NCBI GenBank assembly: GCA_035519535.1
Contig: DATIWF010000118.1
Coordinates: 1 to 64,000 of the forward strand
Direction of reading: 5' to 3'
Source: DATEGZ01 sp035519535
GTDB taxonomy: Bacteria > Acidobacteriota > Vicinamibacteria > Vicinamibacterales > SCN-69-37
DNA: 64,000 bases
Part shown: positions 52,258 through 60,379 of the stretch, one piece after another
Layout: each line of letters begins with the position of its first letter
Numbering within the stretch: the first letter of the stretch is position 1
Position numbers and translations under genes: made by a program
The notes under the pieces: generated by a model
What the model was told of the DNA's origin: nothing
The model's input: only the letters and a program-made list of their open reading frames with translations
Databases searched by the model: none

Positions 52258-52752
52258 TCAGTGTGTGTCCCTTAACTCCGCCCAGATCAGCCACGTTCCC
52301 GCGAGCAGCGTGACGATCATCAGGCCAGTCGACAGCCCGTGGAGGCGACCGAACTCGATCTTCCGGGGATCGGTCTCCGGGAGCGAGGCGATCGTGCCGG
52401 GCGTGGTCAAGCGCAGTCGATCGATGCGCGGTGCGATGACGAGCGCGCTGGCCAGGCTGATCGCGAGCATGCCGACGAGCGTCCACATCCGCAGTGCGAA
52501 GGGCCGCGGCCGCGGGCCGAGCGCCGCCCGGACGCCCAGGACGGCGATCGCCAGGACGCCGATCCCCCACGTGACGTGCTGGAACCGCGCGAACACCTCG
52601 CCGAACACGGCGCCCGCCAGCGTGCGGCCGGCGACCGGGTCGTGGGCCTCGAGCACATCGAAGATCGCGGGCGCGCCGACGAAGCCGAGCGCGGCCAGCC
52701 CGCCGATCCAGGCGGCCAGCAGCGCGACGGACGCGAACCGAAGCAGCGACAT
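52258..52752 (-). CDS. DUF4149 membrane protein
   Basis: 164 residues and four helices. Typical DUF4149 features: FASVALLAAWIGGLAALGFV at the start, APAIFDVL, ARFQHVTWGIGVLAIAVLGV and FGRLHGLSTGLMIVTLLAGT near the end, with the conserved R-x-H-x-x-S. An uncharacterised integral membrane family. It is divergent from transketolase and upstream of the GAF gene on the same strand. Confidence 0.85.
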   Translation of the reverse strand: MSLLRFASVALLAAWIGGLAALGFVGAPAIFDVLEAHDPVAGRTLAGAVFGEVFARFQHVTWGIGVLAIAVLGVRAALGPRPRPFALRMWTLVGMLAISLASALVIAPRIDRLRLTTPGTIASLPETDPRKIEFGRLHGLSTGLMIVTLLAGTWLIWAELRDTH

Positions 52753-52831
52753 CCGCTGATTATCGCAACGTTGACTGTCGCGGCGCTAGCGCGTTCGCGT
52801 GCGGGTACAGTAGACTGACCCGCGCTATCCG

Positions 52832-54691
52832 ATGTCCGCGCCATCGCTCGCTGTTCTTCACAACCTTGCCACGCAGCTGCGGATCGATTCGGTGAAATCG
52901 ACGACCGAGGCTGGCTCCGGCCATCCGACGACGTGTCTCTCGGCCGCGGAGATCGTGGCGGCGCTGTTCTTCGCCGAGATGCGATTCGATCCGCACGACC
53001 CGCAGCACCCGGAGGCGGATCGGTTCGTCCTGTCCAAGGGCCACGCGGCGCCGATTCTGTACGCGGCGTGGGCGGCCGTGGGGGCGTTTCCGCGCGAGGA
53101 CCTGCTCGGGCTGCGCAAGTTCACGTCGGATCTCGAGGGGCATCCGACGCCCCGTCTGCCGTTCGTCGACGTCGCGACGGGATCGCTCGGTCAGGGCTTG
53201 TGCGCAGGCGTGGGCATCGCGCTCAACGCGCGCCGGATCAAATCCGACTACCGCACCTACGTGCTGCTCGGCGACGGCGAAAGCGCCGAAGGCTCGGTCT
53301 GGGAAGCCGGCGAAGTCGCCGCGACGCAGAAGCTCGACAACCTGTGCGCGATCACCGACGTCAACGGTCTCGGCCAGAGCCGCGCGACGCAGTGGGACCA
53401 CCAGCTCACGGCCTTCACGGCGCGCTGGAATGCGTTCGGGTGGCACGCGGTCGCGATCGACGGCCACGACCTGTCGGCGATCCTGCAGGCCCTCGCCGAA
53501 GCCCGCCAGACGCGAGGGCGGCCGACGATGATCATCGCCGGCACGGTGAAGGGCAAGGGCGTGTCGATCTTCGAAGGCAAGGACGGGTGGCACGGCAAGG
53601 CGCTCAAGAAGGGCGCCGAGGCCGACAAGGCGCTCGCCGAGCTCGAGGCGCAGTACGTGAAGACCACCGATCCGATGCCGGTGATCGTGAAGCCCGCGAG
53701 CCGGCGCACGGAAGGGAAGCTGCCGGATTTCGTCTCGGCGCTGCGCGCGCCCGCGTACAAGCTTGGCGAGCTGGTCGCGACGCGTGAGGCCTACGGCACC
53801 GCGCTCGCGGCGCTCGGCGCGATCGACCCGCGCGTCGTCGCGCTCGACGCGGACGTCGGCAACTCGACGTTCAGCGAGAAGTTCGAACACGCGTACGCCG
53901 ACCGCTTCTACGAGATGTATATCGCCGAGCAGGCCATGATTGGCGCGGCGATGGGCCTCGCGAGCCGCGGCGCGATTCCGTTTCCGTCGACGTTCGCGTG
54001 CTTCCTCGAGCGCGCCGCGGACTTCATCCGCATGGCCGGCATTTCCAGGCTCAACATCAAGATGGCCGGGTCGCACGCCGGCGTGTCGATCGGCGAGGAC
54101 GGTCCGTCTCAGATGGCGCTCGAGGACCTCGCCATGGCGCGCGGCGTGCCGAATTGCACCGTGCTGTACCCGTGCGACGGCGTCAGCGCGGAGCGGCTCG
54201 TGGCGATCGCCGCGGCGACGCCCGGACCGGTCTACCTGCGGACATCGCGGCCGAAGACGCCGGTGATCTATCAGCCGACGGACGGATTCCACGTCGGCGG
54301 CTCGAAGATCCTCCGTCAAAGCGACAAGGACGCGGTGACCGTCGTCGGCGCGGGCGTGACCGTGTTCGAGGCGCTCAAGGCGTACGACGCGCTCAAAGCG
54401 GGCGGCACGCTCATCCGCGTGATCGACGCGTACTCGATCCAGCCGATCGACCGCGACGGGCTCGTCGTCGCCGGCCGGGCGACGGGCGGCCGCCTCGTGA
54501 CGGTCGAAGACCACTACGCGCACGGCGGCCTGGGCGATGCGGTGAGCGAAGCCGTCTGGGACCAGAGCTTCCGCGTGAAGCGCCTCGCCGTGCGAGAAAT
54601 TCCGCGCAGCGGCGCGCCGGACGAACTCATCGACCACTACGGCATCAGCGCGCGCGCAATCATCGACGCCGTCAGGGAAATGATCGGGTGA
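52832..54691 (+). CDS. tkt: Transketolase
   Basis: 619 residues, close to the short (animal-like) transketolase form. ThDP and metal sites: STTEAGSGHPTTCLSAAEIV, KGHAAPILYAAWAA, ATGSLGQGLCAGVGIA, YVLLGDGESAEGSVWEAGEV with ITDVNGLGQS. The Pyr domain has EMYIAEQAMIGAAMGLASRG with the catalytic Glu, and AGSHAGVSIGEDGPSQMALE. It transfers two-carbon ketol units in the pentose phosphate pathway. The next gene begins 56 bases on, with its own strong ribosome-binding site. Confidence 0.95.
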   Translation: MSAPSLAVLHNLATQLRIDSVKSTTEAGSGHPTTCLSAAEIVAALFFAEMRFDPHDPQHPEADRFVLSKGHAAPILYAAWAAVGAFPREDLLGLRKFTSDLEGHPTPRLPFVDVATGSLGQGLCAGVGIALNARRIKSDYRTYVLLGDGESAEGSVWEAGEVAATQKLDNLCAITDVNGLGQSRATQWDHQLTAFTARWNAFGWHAVAIDGHDLSAILQALAEARQTRGRPTMIIAGTVKGKGVSIFEGKDGWHGKALKKGAEADKALAELEAQYVKTTDPMPVIVKPASRRTEGKLPDFVSALRAPAYKLGELVATREAYGTALAALGAIDPRVVALDADVGNSTFSEKFEHAYADRFYEMYIAEQAMIGAAMGLASRGAIPFPSTFACFLERAADFIRMAGISRLNIKMAGSHAGVSIGEDGPSQMALEDLAMARGVPNCTVLYPCDGVSAERLVAIAAATPGPVYLRTSRPKTPVIYQPTDGFHVGGSKILRQSDKDAVTVVGAGVTVFEALKAYDALKAGGTLIRVIDAYSIQPIDRDGLVVAGRATGGRLVTVEDHYAHGGLGDAVSEAVWDQSFRVKRLAVREIPRSGAPDELIDHYGISARAIIDAVREMIG

Positions 54692-54747
54692 GACCGGGAC
54701 CAGACGGGACGCCGACCCCGATCTGATCCCGCCCGCCAGGAGGCTGC

Positions 54748-57741
54748 GTGCGATTCATCCGGCTGTCCGCCTTCCTGCTGGCCTTTGCGGCCGGCGCGTC
54801 TGTGTCCCTGCGCAGCGCCGGCGGGCAAGCCCCCAGGCCCGCCGACGCCGGACCGACCGGTGTGCGCGAAGCCGCCTGGTCGCCGGACAGCAAGCGCCTC
54901 GCCGCCTGTTGGTTCGACGCGATCTGGACGATGACGCCGGATGGGAAGGACGCGAAGCGCGTCGTCACCGCCCGCGGCGATTGGACCAGCGAGCGCGACC
55001 CCGCGTGGTCGCCCGACGGACAGTCGATCGCGTTCAGCGCGGAAACCAACGGCGAGTTCGACTTGTGGATCGTGCCCGCGAAGGGCGGCGCCGCGCGCCG
55101 CGTCTTGACGATGGCCGGCGACGAGCGCTGGCCCTCGTGGACGCGCGACCACCAGCTCGTCTTTTCACACCGCGAGCCAAAGGGACCCTGGCAGTTGTTC
55201 GAGGTGGCGGCAGACGTGCACGGTGCCTACACCACCGTGGCGAAGCTGACGCCGGACGACGCCGCGGAGTGGCAGGGCAGCGTGTCGCCGAACGGCACGT
55301 TCGTGGCGTTCGTGAGCAATCGCAGTCCCGAGGCCGGTAATGAGGCGGACATCTGGGTGCGCGACATGCCTGGAAGCGCCGGCGCCGGTCAGCCCGGGCG
55401 GCTCGTGCGTGTGACGAACGCTGCAGGCAGCGAGGCCAATCCGGCGTGGGCGCCCGACAGCGCGCGCGTCGCGTACGTCAGCCTCCGCGGGAATCAGAGC
55501 GCCGTGTGGGTGGCGACGGTCCCGTCGCTCGATGCCGCGCCCGCCGCCGGCCGTGCGGGTCGAGGCGGCCGAGGCTTCGGCGGGGCGCCGGGGCCCGCCG
55601 CGCCGGTGACCGACGGCGGCCCGGTGCTGGCGTCCCGCCATGCGGGCGTGCCCGCGTGGTCGCCCGACAACCAGACGCTCGCCATCGCCACGTTCCCGAC
55701 GGCGACCGCCGGCTACAACGGCAATCCCGATCGCAACGATGCCGATCCGCCGATGGTGTTCGCCGCGGCGGAGGACTACGCGCTGTGGCGCGTCGCGGCG
55801 CCTCGCGCCGTCGACGAGGGCGCGACCGCGCTCAAGCTGCCGGCGCCCGACGCCACCCGCTGGACGTCCACGTTCGACGATGTCTGGCAGACGCTGAAGA
55901 CGATGTACTACGCGACCGGTCCGTCAGCCGCGGCGTGGGACGCGTTGCGGTCGAAATACCGGCCGGAGGCCGCGCAGGCCAGGGACGCGACCTCCGTCGA
56001 GGACGTGATCGATCGGATGGTCGCGGAACAGCCGCTCATCAAGCCCGACGTCGAATCCACGCGAGCGGTCGTGGCGTCGGGCAACCCCCTCGCGTCGCAA
56101 GCCGGCGCGCTCATGATCGAGAAGGGGGGCAACGTCGTCGACGCCGGCATTGCCGTCGCGTTCGCGCTCGGCGTCGTCGAACCGGACGCGACGAGCGTGG
56201 GCGGCGACGGCCAGGCGATTCTGTTCCTGAAGGGCATGACCGAGCCGGTGGTCGTCGAGTACAAGGACATGTCGCCCGGTCACGCGACCGGCGACAATCC
56301 CAAGCTCTTCACGCCGGCCGGCGCGCGAACGGCGCAGGACGGCCCGTCCGTCGCGAACATTCCCGGCGTCGTCGCCGGCCTCGACCTGCTGTATCAGAAG
56401 TACGGCAGCAGGAAGATCGCCTGGGCGGATCTCATCGCGCCGGCGATCACGCTGGCCGACGAGGGCTTCGTGCTCGACGAAGCGCTGCCGACGTCGATCG
56501 CCGAGGGCCGCGCGTCGCTTGCGAAATACCCGGAGGCGGCGAAGCTGTTCCTCCCGGGCGGCAAGGTGCCGCGCGCCGGCGATCGCTTCGTGAACAAGGA
56601 CTACGCCGAGACGCTGCGCACGATCGCGAAGGAGGGCGCGCAGTCGTTCTACCGCGGGTCGATCGCCCGCCGGATCGCGGACGACATGGCCGCGAACGGC
56701 GGCGTCCTCACGCTCGAAGATCTCGCGCAGTACCGGGCGATGGAGCGCCAGCCGCTGGTGGGCCACTATCGCGGCCATGCGGTGTACTCGGTGCCGCCGC
56801 CGGTCCCGACCGGCGCGCAGGTCATCGAGACGCTGAACATCCTCGACCACTACCAGCCGCGTCCGGGCGCGACGTATACGACCGACGCGGACTACCTGCA
56901 CTACGCGATCGAAGCCTGGCGCGTGCGCGACGGCGGGGTCCGGATCGCCGACCCGGAGCGCTGGCCGGTGGATCTCGGCAATCACCTCGAGGCGCCGCAC
57001 GCGCTCGATCGGTTCAAGTTGATCGATCCGAAGAAGACGTACGTGGCGCAGGGCGGCGGGCGCGGAGGCGGCACGCCCTTCGTGCCTACTGGCTATCAGA
57101 GCGAGGATGAGTCCGGCCCGATCCAGACCGGCACGACCGCCTTCGTCGTGGCGGACGCCGAGGGCAACATGATCGCCTTCACGCAGACGCTGTCCACGTG
57201 GGGCGGGAATTTCTACGTGTCGAAAGGGCTCGGGTTTCTGTATAACGATCACTTCCGCGGCGGCCGGGGCGGGACGGGATTCGGATCGCTGCTCCCGCTG
57301 ATGCGGTCGAGCTCGACGAGCGTCCCGACGCTGGTCTTCGCGCCGAGCCAGACCGATCCCGGCCGCTACGGCATCCAGGGATTCGTGCCGAAGCTCGCCG
57401 TCGGCTGCGCGGGCAACAACTGGATTCCGGCGTCGGTCTACGACGTCATCCTGAATGTGGTGGACGGCGGCATGGACGCGCAGCACGCGATCGAGGCGCC
57501 GCGTATGCTGATTGGCAACGGGCCGGGCGGCGGCTCGCGTGTCCAGATCGAGGACCGCTTCCCGCGATCAATCCTTGCGGACCTCGAAGCGCGCGGCCAC
57601 GCGTTCCAGAAGGTCGGCCGGAAGGGCGAAGTCGTCTACGGCTATGCCGCGGCGGCCGTCGTCAACGCCGCGAAGGGCACGGTCTCGGGCGGCGCCGAGC
57701 CCCGGCGCTCGCACAGCACGGCGGCGGTAGGTAATAAATAA
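54748..57741 (+). CDS. Exported beta-propeller - gamma-glutamyltransferase fusion
   Basis: 997 residues starting at GTG 54748 with AGGAGG upstream. A signal peptide precedes a TolB/WD40-like propeller (about 35-345) with repeats such as DPAWSPDGQSIAFSAETNG and NPAWAPDSARVAYVSLRG, and an AGRAGRGGRGFGG linker. From about 430 it is a gamma-glutamyltransferase: GALMIEKGGNVVDAGIAVAF, DGPSVANIPGVVAGLDLLYQ, QTGTTAFVVADAEGN with the predicted autoprocessing nucleophile T796, and RSSSTSVPTLVF for the oxyanion site. The usual His after TT is Ala here. It may degrade glutathione or gamma-glutamyl peptides in the periplasm. The stop lies within a 28-bp palindrome. Confidence 0.88.
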   Translation: MRFIRLSAFLLAFAAGASVSLRSAGGQAPRPADAGPTGVREAAWSPDSKRLAACWFDAIWTMTPDGKDAKRVVTARGDWTSERDPAWSPDGQSIAFSAETNGEFDLWIVPAKGGAARRVLTMAGDERWPSWTRDHQLVFSHREPKGPWQLFEVAADVHGAYTTVAKLTPDDAAEWQGSVSPNGTFVAFVSNRSPEAGNEADIWVRDMPGSAGAGQPGRLVRVTNAAGSEANPAWAPDSARVAYVSLRGNQSAVWVATVPSLDAAPAAGRAGRGGRGFGGAPGPAAPVTDGGPVLASRHAGVPAWSPDNQTLAIATFPTATAGYNGNPDRNDADPPMVFAAAEDYALWRVAAPRAVDEGATALKLPAPDATRWTSTFDDVWQTLKTMYYATGPSAAAWDALRSKYRPEAAQARDATSVEDVIDRMVAEQPLIKPDVESTRAVVASGNPLASQAGALMIEKGGNVVDAGIAVAFALGVVEPDATSVGGDGQAILFLKGMTEPVVVEYKDMSPGHATGDNPKLFTPAGARTAQDGPSVANIPGVVAGLDLLYQKYGSRKIAWADLIAPAITLADEGFVLDEALPTSIAEGRASLAKYPEAAKLFLPGGKVPRAGDRFVNKDYAETLRTIAKEGAQSFYRGSIARRIADDMAANGGVLTLEDLAQYRAMERQPLVGHYRGHAVYSVPPPVPTGAQVIETLNILDHYQPRPGATYTTDADYLHYAIEAWRVRDGGVRIADPERWPVDLGNHLEAPHALDRFKLIDPKKTYVAQGGGRGGGTPFVPTGYQSEDESGPIQTGTTAFVVADAEGNMIAFTQTLSTWGGNFYVSKGLGFLYNDHFRGGRGGTGFGSLLPLMRSSSTSVPTLVFAPSQTDPGRYGIQGFVPKLAVGCAGNNWIPASVYDVILNVVDGGMDAQHAIEAPRMLIGNGPGGGSRVQIEDRFPRSILADLEARGHAFQKVGRKGEVVYGYAAAAVVNAAKGTVSGGAEPRRSHSTAAVGNK

Positions 57742-57791
57742 GCCGGGTATATTTTTTCGATTTTCGAAAAAATATACCCGGCTTATTTATT
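57733..57791. terminator. Perfect 28-bp palindromic terminator between convergent genes
   Basis: The arms 57733-57760 and 57764-57791 are perfectly complementary over 28 bases with a TTT loop. The stem has a GCCGGG core and an inner TATATTTTTTCGA. It contains the stop codons of both convergent genes (TAA at 57739-57741 and the minus-strand TAA at 57787-57789). It is clearly an efficient two-way terminator, unusually long and exact. Confidence 0.9.
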
Positions 57792-58338
57792 TGATGCCTC
57801 TGCAGTCGTCGCCCATCCACTTGCCGGTGAACGTGAACGTGACGTTCATGTTCTGACCTTTCGCCGCCAGCGTGCCGTTGCCGGTGACGCTTTCGCTCGT
57901 GACGCGGTCCACGTGCACCGTACCCGTCCCGGCGTTGCTACCCGTGCAATCGAACGTCGAATCCTGCGAGGACGACCTTCCGGTGACGAGCGTGTGGGTG
58001 CACTTGGTGTCCTTGTTGACCCGGCTGGATTCAGGCTCGAACAGCGCCTGCGTCAGTTTTTCCTTCGTCACGCACTGGCGCGTGACCGTCGGCGCGTTCT
58101 GGGGCTGCGGCATTTGCGCCAGCATCGGTCCCAGCAAGGCCTTCTCCTGATCGGAGAGCTTGCTCACGTCCATCGACGGCCCACCGCTGATTTGGGAGTT
58201 GGCCGTGAGCGTCCAGAGCCCGGGCTTGATGTCGAACGGCTCCGCTCTGGGCGCTTGCGCCCCCAGGGCCAGGGCGACCCCCGCGCACGCCACGCTCGTC
58301 GCCACGCCGCTTCCGACACTCCGGAACACGAGCACCAT
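57787..58338 (-). CDS. DUF3617 exported protein
   Basis: 183 residues with a signal peptide (GVATSVACAGVALALGAQAP). DUF3617 pattern: FDIKPGLWTLTANSQISGGP, TRQCVTKEKLTQALFE, KCTHTLVTGRSSSQDSTFDC and GKWMGDDCRGIK with four conserved Cys. A small periplasmic protein family of unknown function. Its last codons form one arm of the long palindrome. Confidence 0.88.
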   Translation of the reverse strand: MVLVFRSVGSGVATSVACAGVALALGAQAPRAEPFDIKPGLWTLTANSQISGGPSMDVSKLSDQEKALLGPMLAQMPQPQNAPTVTRQCVTKEKLTQALFEPESSRVNKDTKCTHTLVTGRSSSQDSTFDCTGSNAGTGTVHVDRVTSESVTGNGTLAAKGQNMNVTFTFTGKWMGDDCRGIK

Positions 58339-58387
58339 CGCCGCACCCCCGTACGACGGATACGCGCGAGGAGGCGTCGCCGGAAGA

Positions 58388-58436
58388 AATTAGGAGTGAG
58401 AAGCCAGAAGTCAGAAGTTCGAAGGCTGAACGGCGA
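58388..58436. repeat. 7-bp-period GAAGNNN tandem repeat
   Basis: GAGTGA-GAAGCCA-GAAGTCA-GAAGTTC-GAAGGCT lies between nadE and the DUF3617 gene on the minus strand. It is the single-arm form of the element at 29834-29940. Confidence 0.7.
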
Positions 58437-58438
58437 CC

Positions 58439-59191
58439 TCAAACCGGCGCAATCGGCGGCAGAGCGCGCTTGTGGTCGGAGGCGTGGCGCAGCAGCTCGA
58501 TGCGTCTGGCGACGTCTGGGGCGACGGCCGACGGCCCGCCCGCGAGGTACTTCTCGAGCGCGTCGTAGGTGAAGCCCATCTCGGCCTCGTCGGTCTGGCC
58601 CATCCAGAGGCCGGCGGTCGGGGCCTTGTCGATCACGCGGGCCGGCACGCCCAGTTCGCGGGCGAGCGCGCGCACTTCGCTCTTGACGAGGCCGCCAATC
58701 GGCAGCACGTCCACGCCGCCGTCGCCGTACTTCGTGTAGTACCCGAGCGTGATCTCGCTCTTGTTCCCGGTGCCCGCGACAAGATAGTTGAGCGAGTTCG
58801 CCAGGAAATAGAGCGACGTCATCCGCAGACGCGGCTTGGCGTTCGCTTCGGGCAGCTGCTGCTTGATGTCGACGGCCTCCACGTGGGTCGGCAGTCCCTT
58901 GACCGCGGAGTGGAGCGCCTCGGTCAGCGCGTCGAACGTCGGGCCCAGATCGACCCGCGCGACTGGAATCGAGAACGTCGTGGCAACCAGCCGCGCGTCA
59001 TCCTCATCCTGTGGATGGCTGTAGCAGGGCAGCAGGACGCCCAGCACGCGCTGCGGCACCGCCAGCTGGCACAGCCGCCCGACGACCGCCGAGTCGATTC
59101 CGCCGCTCAGCCCGAAGACGAACCCTCGCGCGCCGGTCGCATGGACCTTGTCGCGCAGCCACGTGACGATGGTGTCGGTGCGGGTGGACAT
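58439..59191 (-). CDS. nadE: NAD(+) synthetase, ammonia-dependent form
   Basis: 250 residues, no glutaminase (nitrilase) domain. Motifs: GFVFGLSGGIDSAVVGRL (PP-loop), YSHPQDEDDARLV, RMTSLYFLANSLNYLVAGTG, NKSEITLGYYTKYGDGGVDV and IDKAPTAGLWMGQTDEAEMG. It amidates nicotinate adenine dinucleotide to NAD using ATP and ammonia. The 3' end is followed by a GAAG heptad repeat; the 5' end is preceded by a GGCAGAA heptad tract. Confidence 0.95.
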   Translation of the reverse strand: MSTRTDTIVTWLRDKVHATGARGFVFGLSGGIDSAVVGRLCQLAVPQRVLGVLLPCYSHPQDEDDARLVATTFSIPVARVDLGPTFDALTEALHSAVKGLPTHVEAVDIKQQLPEANAKPRLRMTSLYFLANSLNYLVAGTGNKSEITLGYYTKYGDGGVDVLPIGGLVKSEVRALARELGVPARVIDKAPTAGLWMGQTDEAEMGFTYDALEKYLAGGPSAVAPDVARRIELLRHASDHKRALPPIAPV

Positions 59192-59204
59192 TGGCCGAAC
59201 TATA

Positions 59205-59320
59205 ACAAGGCAGAAGGCAGAAGGCAGAAGGGCAATTCAGGGCGAAGTCTCTTTGCGGTCTGCCTCTTGTCCTCTGGCTTCCGGCTTTTGCCCTCTGACC
59301 TCTCCCCTGTGCCCTGCCAG
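59205..59320. repeat. 7-bp-period repeat in inverted pair, running into a coding end
   Basis: AAGGCAG-AAGGCAG-AAGGCAG (59208-59230) is followed by inverse units (GCCTCTT, GTCCTCT, GGCTTCC, GGCTTTT, GCCCTCT, GACCTCT). The second arm is translated as the C-terminus of the minus-strand membrane protein (GEVRGQKPEARGQEADRKET). It also forms the 5' leader region of nadE. Confidence 0.8.
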
Positions 59321-60214
59321 ATTCTCAATTGCCTCCGCCGCGGGGGAATCGGGCCAGACGGGCAGCGGCGCGGCCGTGTACCCGGCGTGCGCGAGCGAGC
59401 CCTGGAAGAACGCGACGGCGCTCGCAGCCAGGGCCAACCGGCCAAGTAGATGGAGCAGCCATCCAAGCGGCATCACCGCGCGGACCCAACTCCATGGGAC
59501 GACGAGAAGGATCCGTGCCATGAGTCCATTCCAGAGAACGAGGATCACGAGCACCGCGCCAATGCTCAGCCCGTACAGCGCCAGCACGGAGAAGGCTCGG
59601 CGGCGAATGAACCGGATCGACGCCACGAGCGCGCCAAGCGCGCTGCGCCGATCCTCGACCACGATCCGCACGACGGCATAGCCGGCCACGACGTTGACGG
59701 CGACGAGGCCGGCGATCGACACGGCGGGATGGACGCTCGGGAACCCCCACCAGATCGCCCAGTAGGCGAGTCCGACGGGAACGCAGAGGCGGAGGAACCT
59801 CCAGAAGTTCACGCCGCACGCGGCGAAGAACGGTCCGGCGCCGACCGGCCGCGCGCGCGCCAGACGATCCAGGCATCCGCCCCACAGAAAGAGGTAGACG
59901 CCGACCGCCATTCCGGCCGCTGTCGGCTCCAGCGGCAGTCCGGCATATTCGGTCTGCACCTGCACGACGACGGGCAGCGCGCCGATCCCCAGGAGTTGGA
60001 ACGCCGCCGACGGTGGAACATTTTCGTCGTGCGACAGGTCGCCGGCTTCTTGAAAGGGCCGCACTCGATCGCCTGGCCAGACCGCCGCGGAGGCTGCGGG
60101 CAGGACCACAACCAGAATCCCCGCCCACAGCGCCGGCGCGCGCAGCACGCGGCGCCAGCCTTCGACGAACGCGCCAATCACCCCGATCGACGAGCCGCTA
60201 GATCCTGTGGACAT
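59237..60214 (-). CDS. Integral membrane protein of unknown function
   Basis: 325 residues and about six helices (LWAGILVVVLPAASAAVWPG, GMAVGVYLFLWGGCLDRLAR, RFLRLCVPVGLAYWAIWWGF, VSIAGLVAVNVVAGYAVVRI, LYGLSIGAVLVILVLWNGLM). The layout resembles 'glycerophosphoryl diester phosphodiesterase membrane domain'-like or DUF6159-like polytopic proteins; I cannot assign it. The last 28 residues are highly charged and come from heptad repeat DNA, so the original C-terminus was probably near ENLAG. Confidence 0.75.
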   Translation of the reverse strand: MSTGSSGSSIGVIGAFVEGWRRVLRAPALWAGILVVVLPAASAAVWPGDRVRPFQEAGDLSHDENVPPSAAFQLLGIGALPVVVQVQTEYAGLPLEPTAAGMAVGVYLFLWGGCLDRLARARPVGAGPFFAACGVNFWRFLRLCVPVGLAYWAIWWGFPSVHPAVSIAGLVAVNVVAGYAVVRIVVEDRRSALGALVASIRFIRRRAFSVLALYGLSIGAVLVILVLWNGLMARILLVVPWSWVRAVMPLGWLLHLLGRLALAASAVAFFQGSLAHAGYTAAPLPVWPDSPAAEAIENLAGHRGEVRGQKPEARGQEADRKETSP

Positions 60215-60243
60215 GCGTCATGGGGCGAGTCGGCGCAATGCTA

Positions 60244-60362
60244 GCATGGGGCCCGCCTTCGCCCGCTCCGAGGCCCTCGGCGAGGGGCCGCGGGGGCGAC
60301 CACCTTCGCCGAGGGCTTCGGTGGTCCGCCGGAGCTTCAGCGAAGGCGGAAGCCCCCGGAGT
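60244..60362. repeat. GC-rich imperfect hairpin repeat upstream of the DapB-like gene
   Basis: CCTTCGC (60303-60309) and GCGAAGG (60340-60346) close a hairpin whose inner part, GGCTTCGGTGG/CCGCCGGAGC, pairs with wobble. A related partial copy (GCCTTCGCCCGCTCCGAGG) precedes it. This 119-base stretch fills the divergent gap and differs from the 7-bp and 9-bp families. It may belong to a dispersed palindromic repeat family. Confidence 0.6.
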
Positions 60363-60379
60363 GAAGCAAGGAGTGTGAC

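Noticed and set aside
52760..54637. 625-codon minus-strand frame opposite transketolase
   Set aside because: Mirror of a conserved enzyme; composition is that of an antisense frame.
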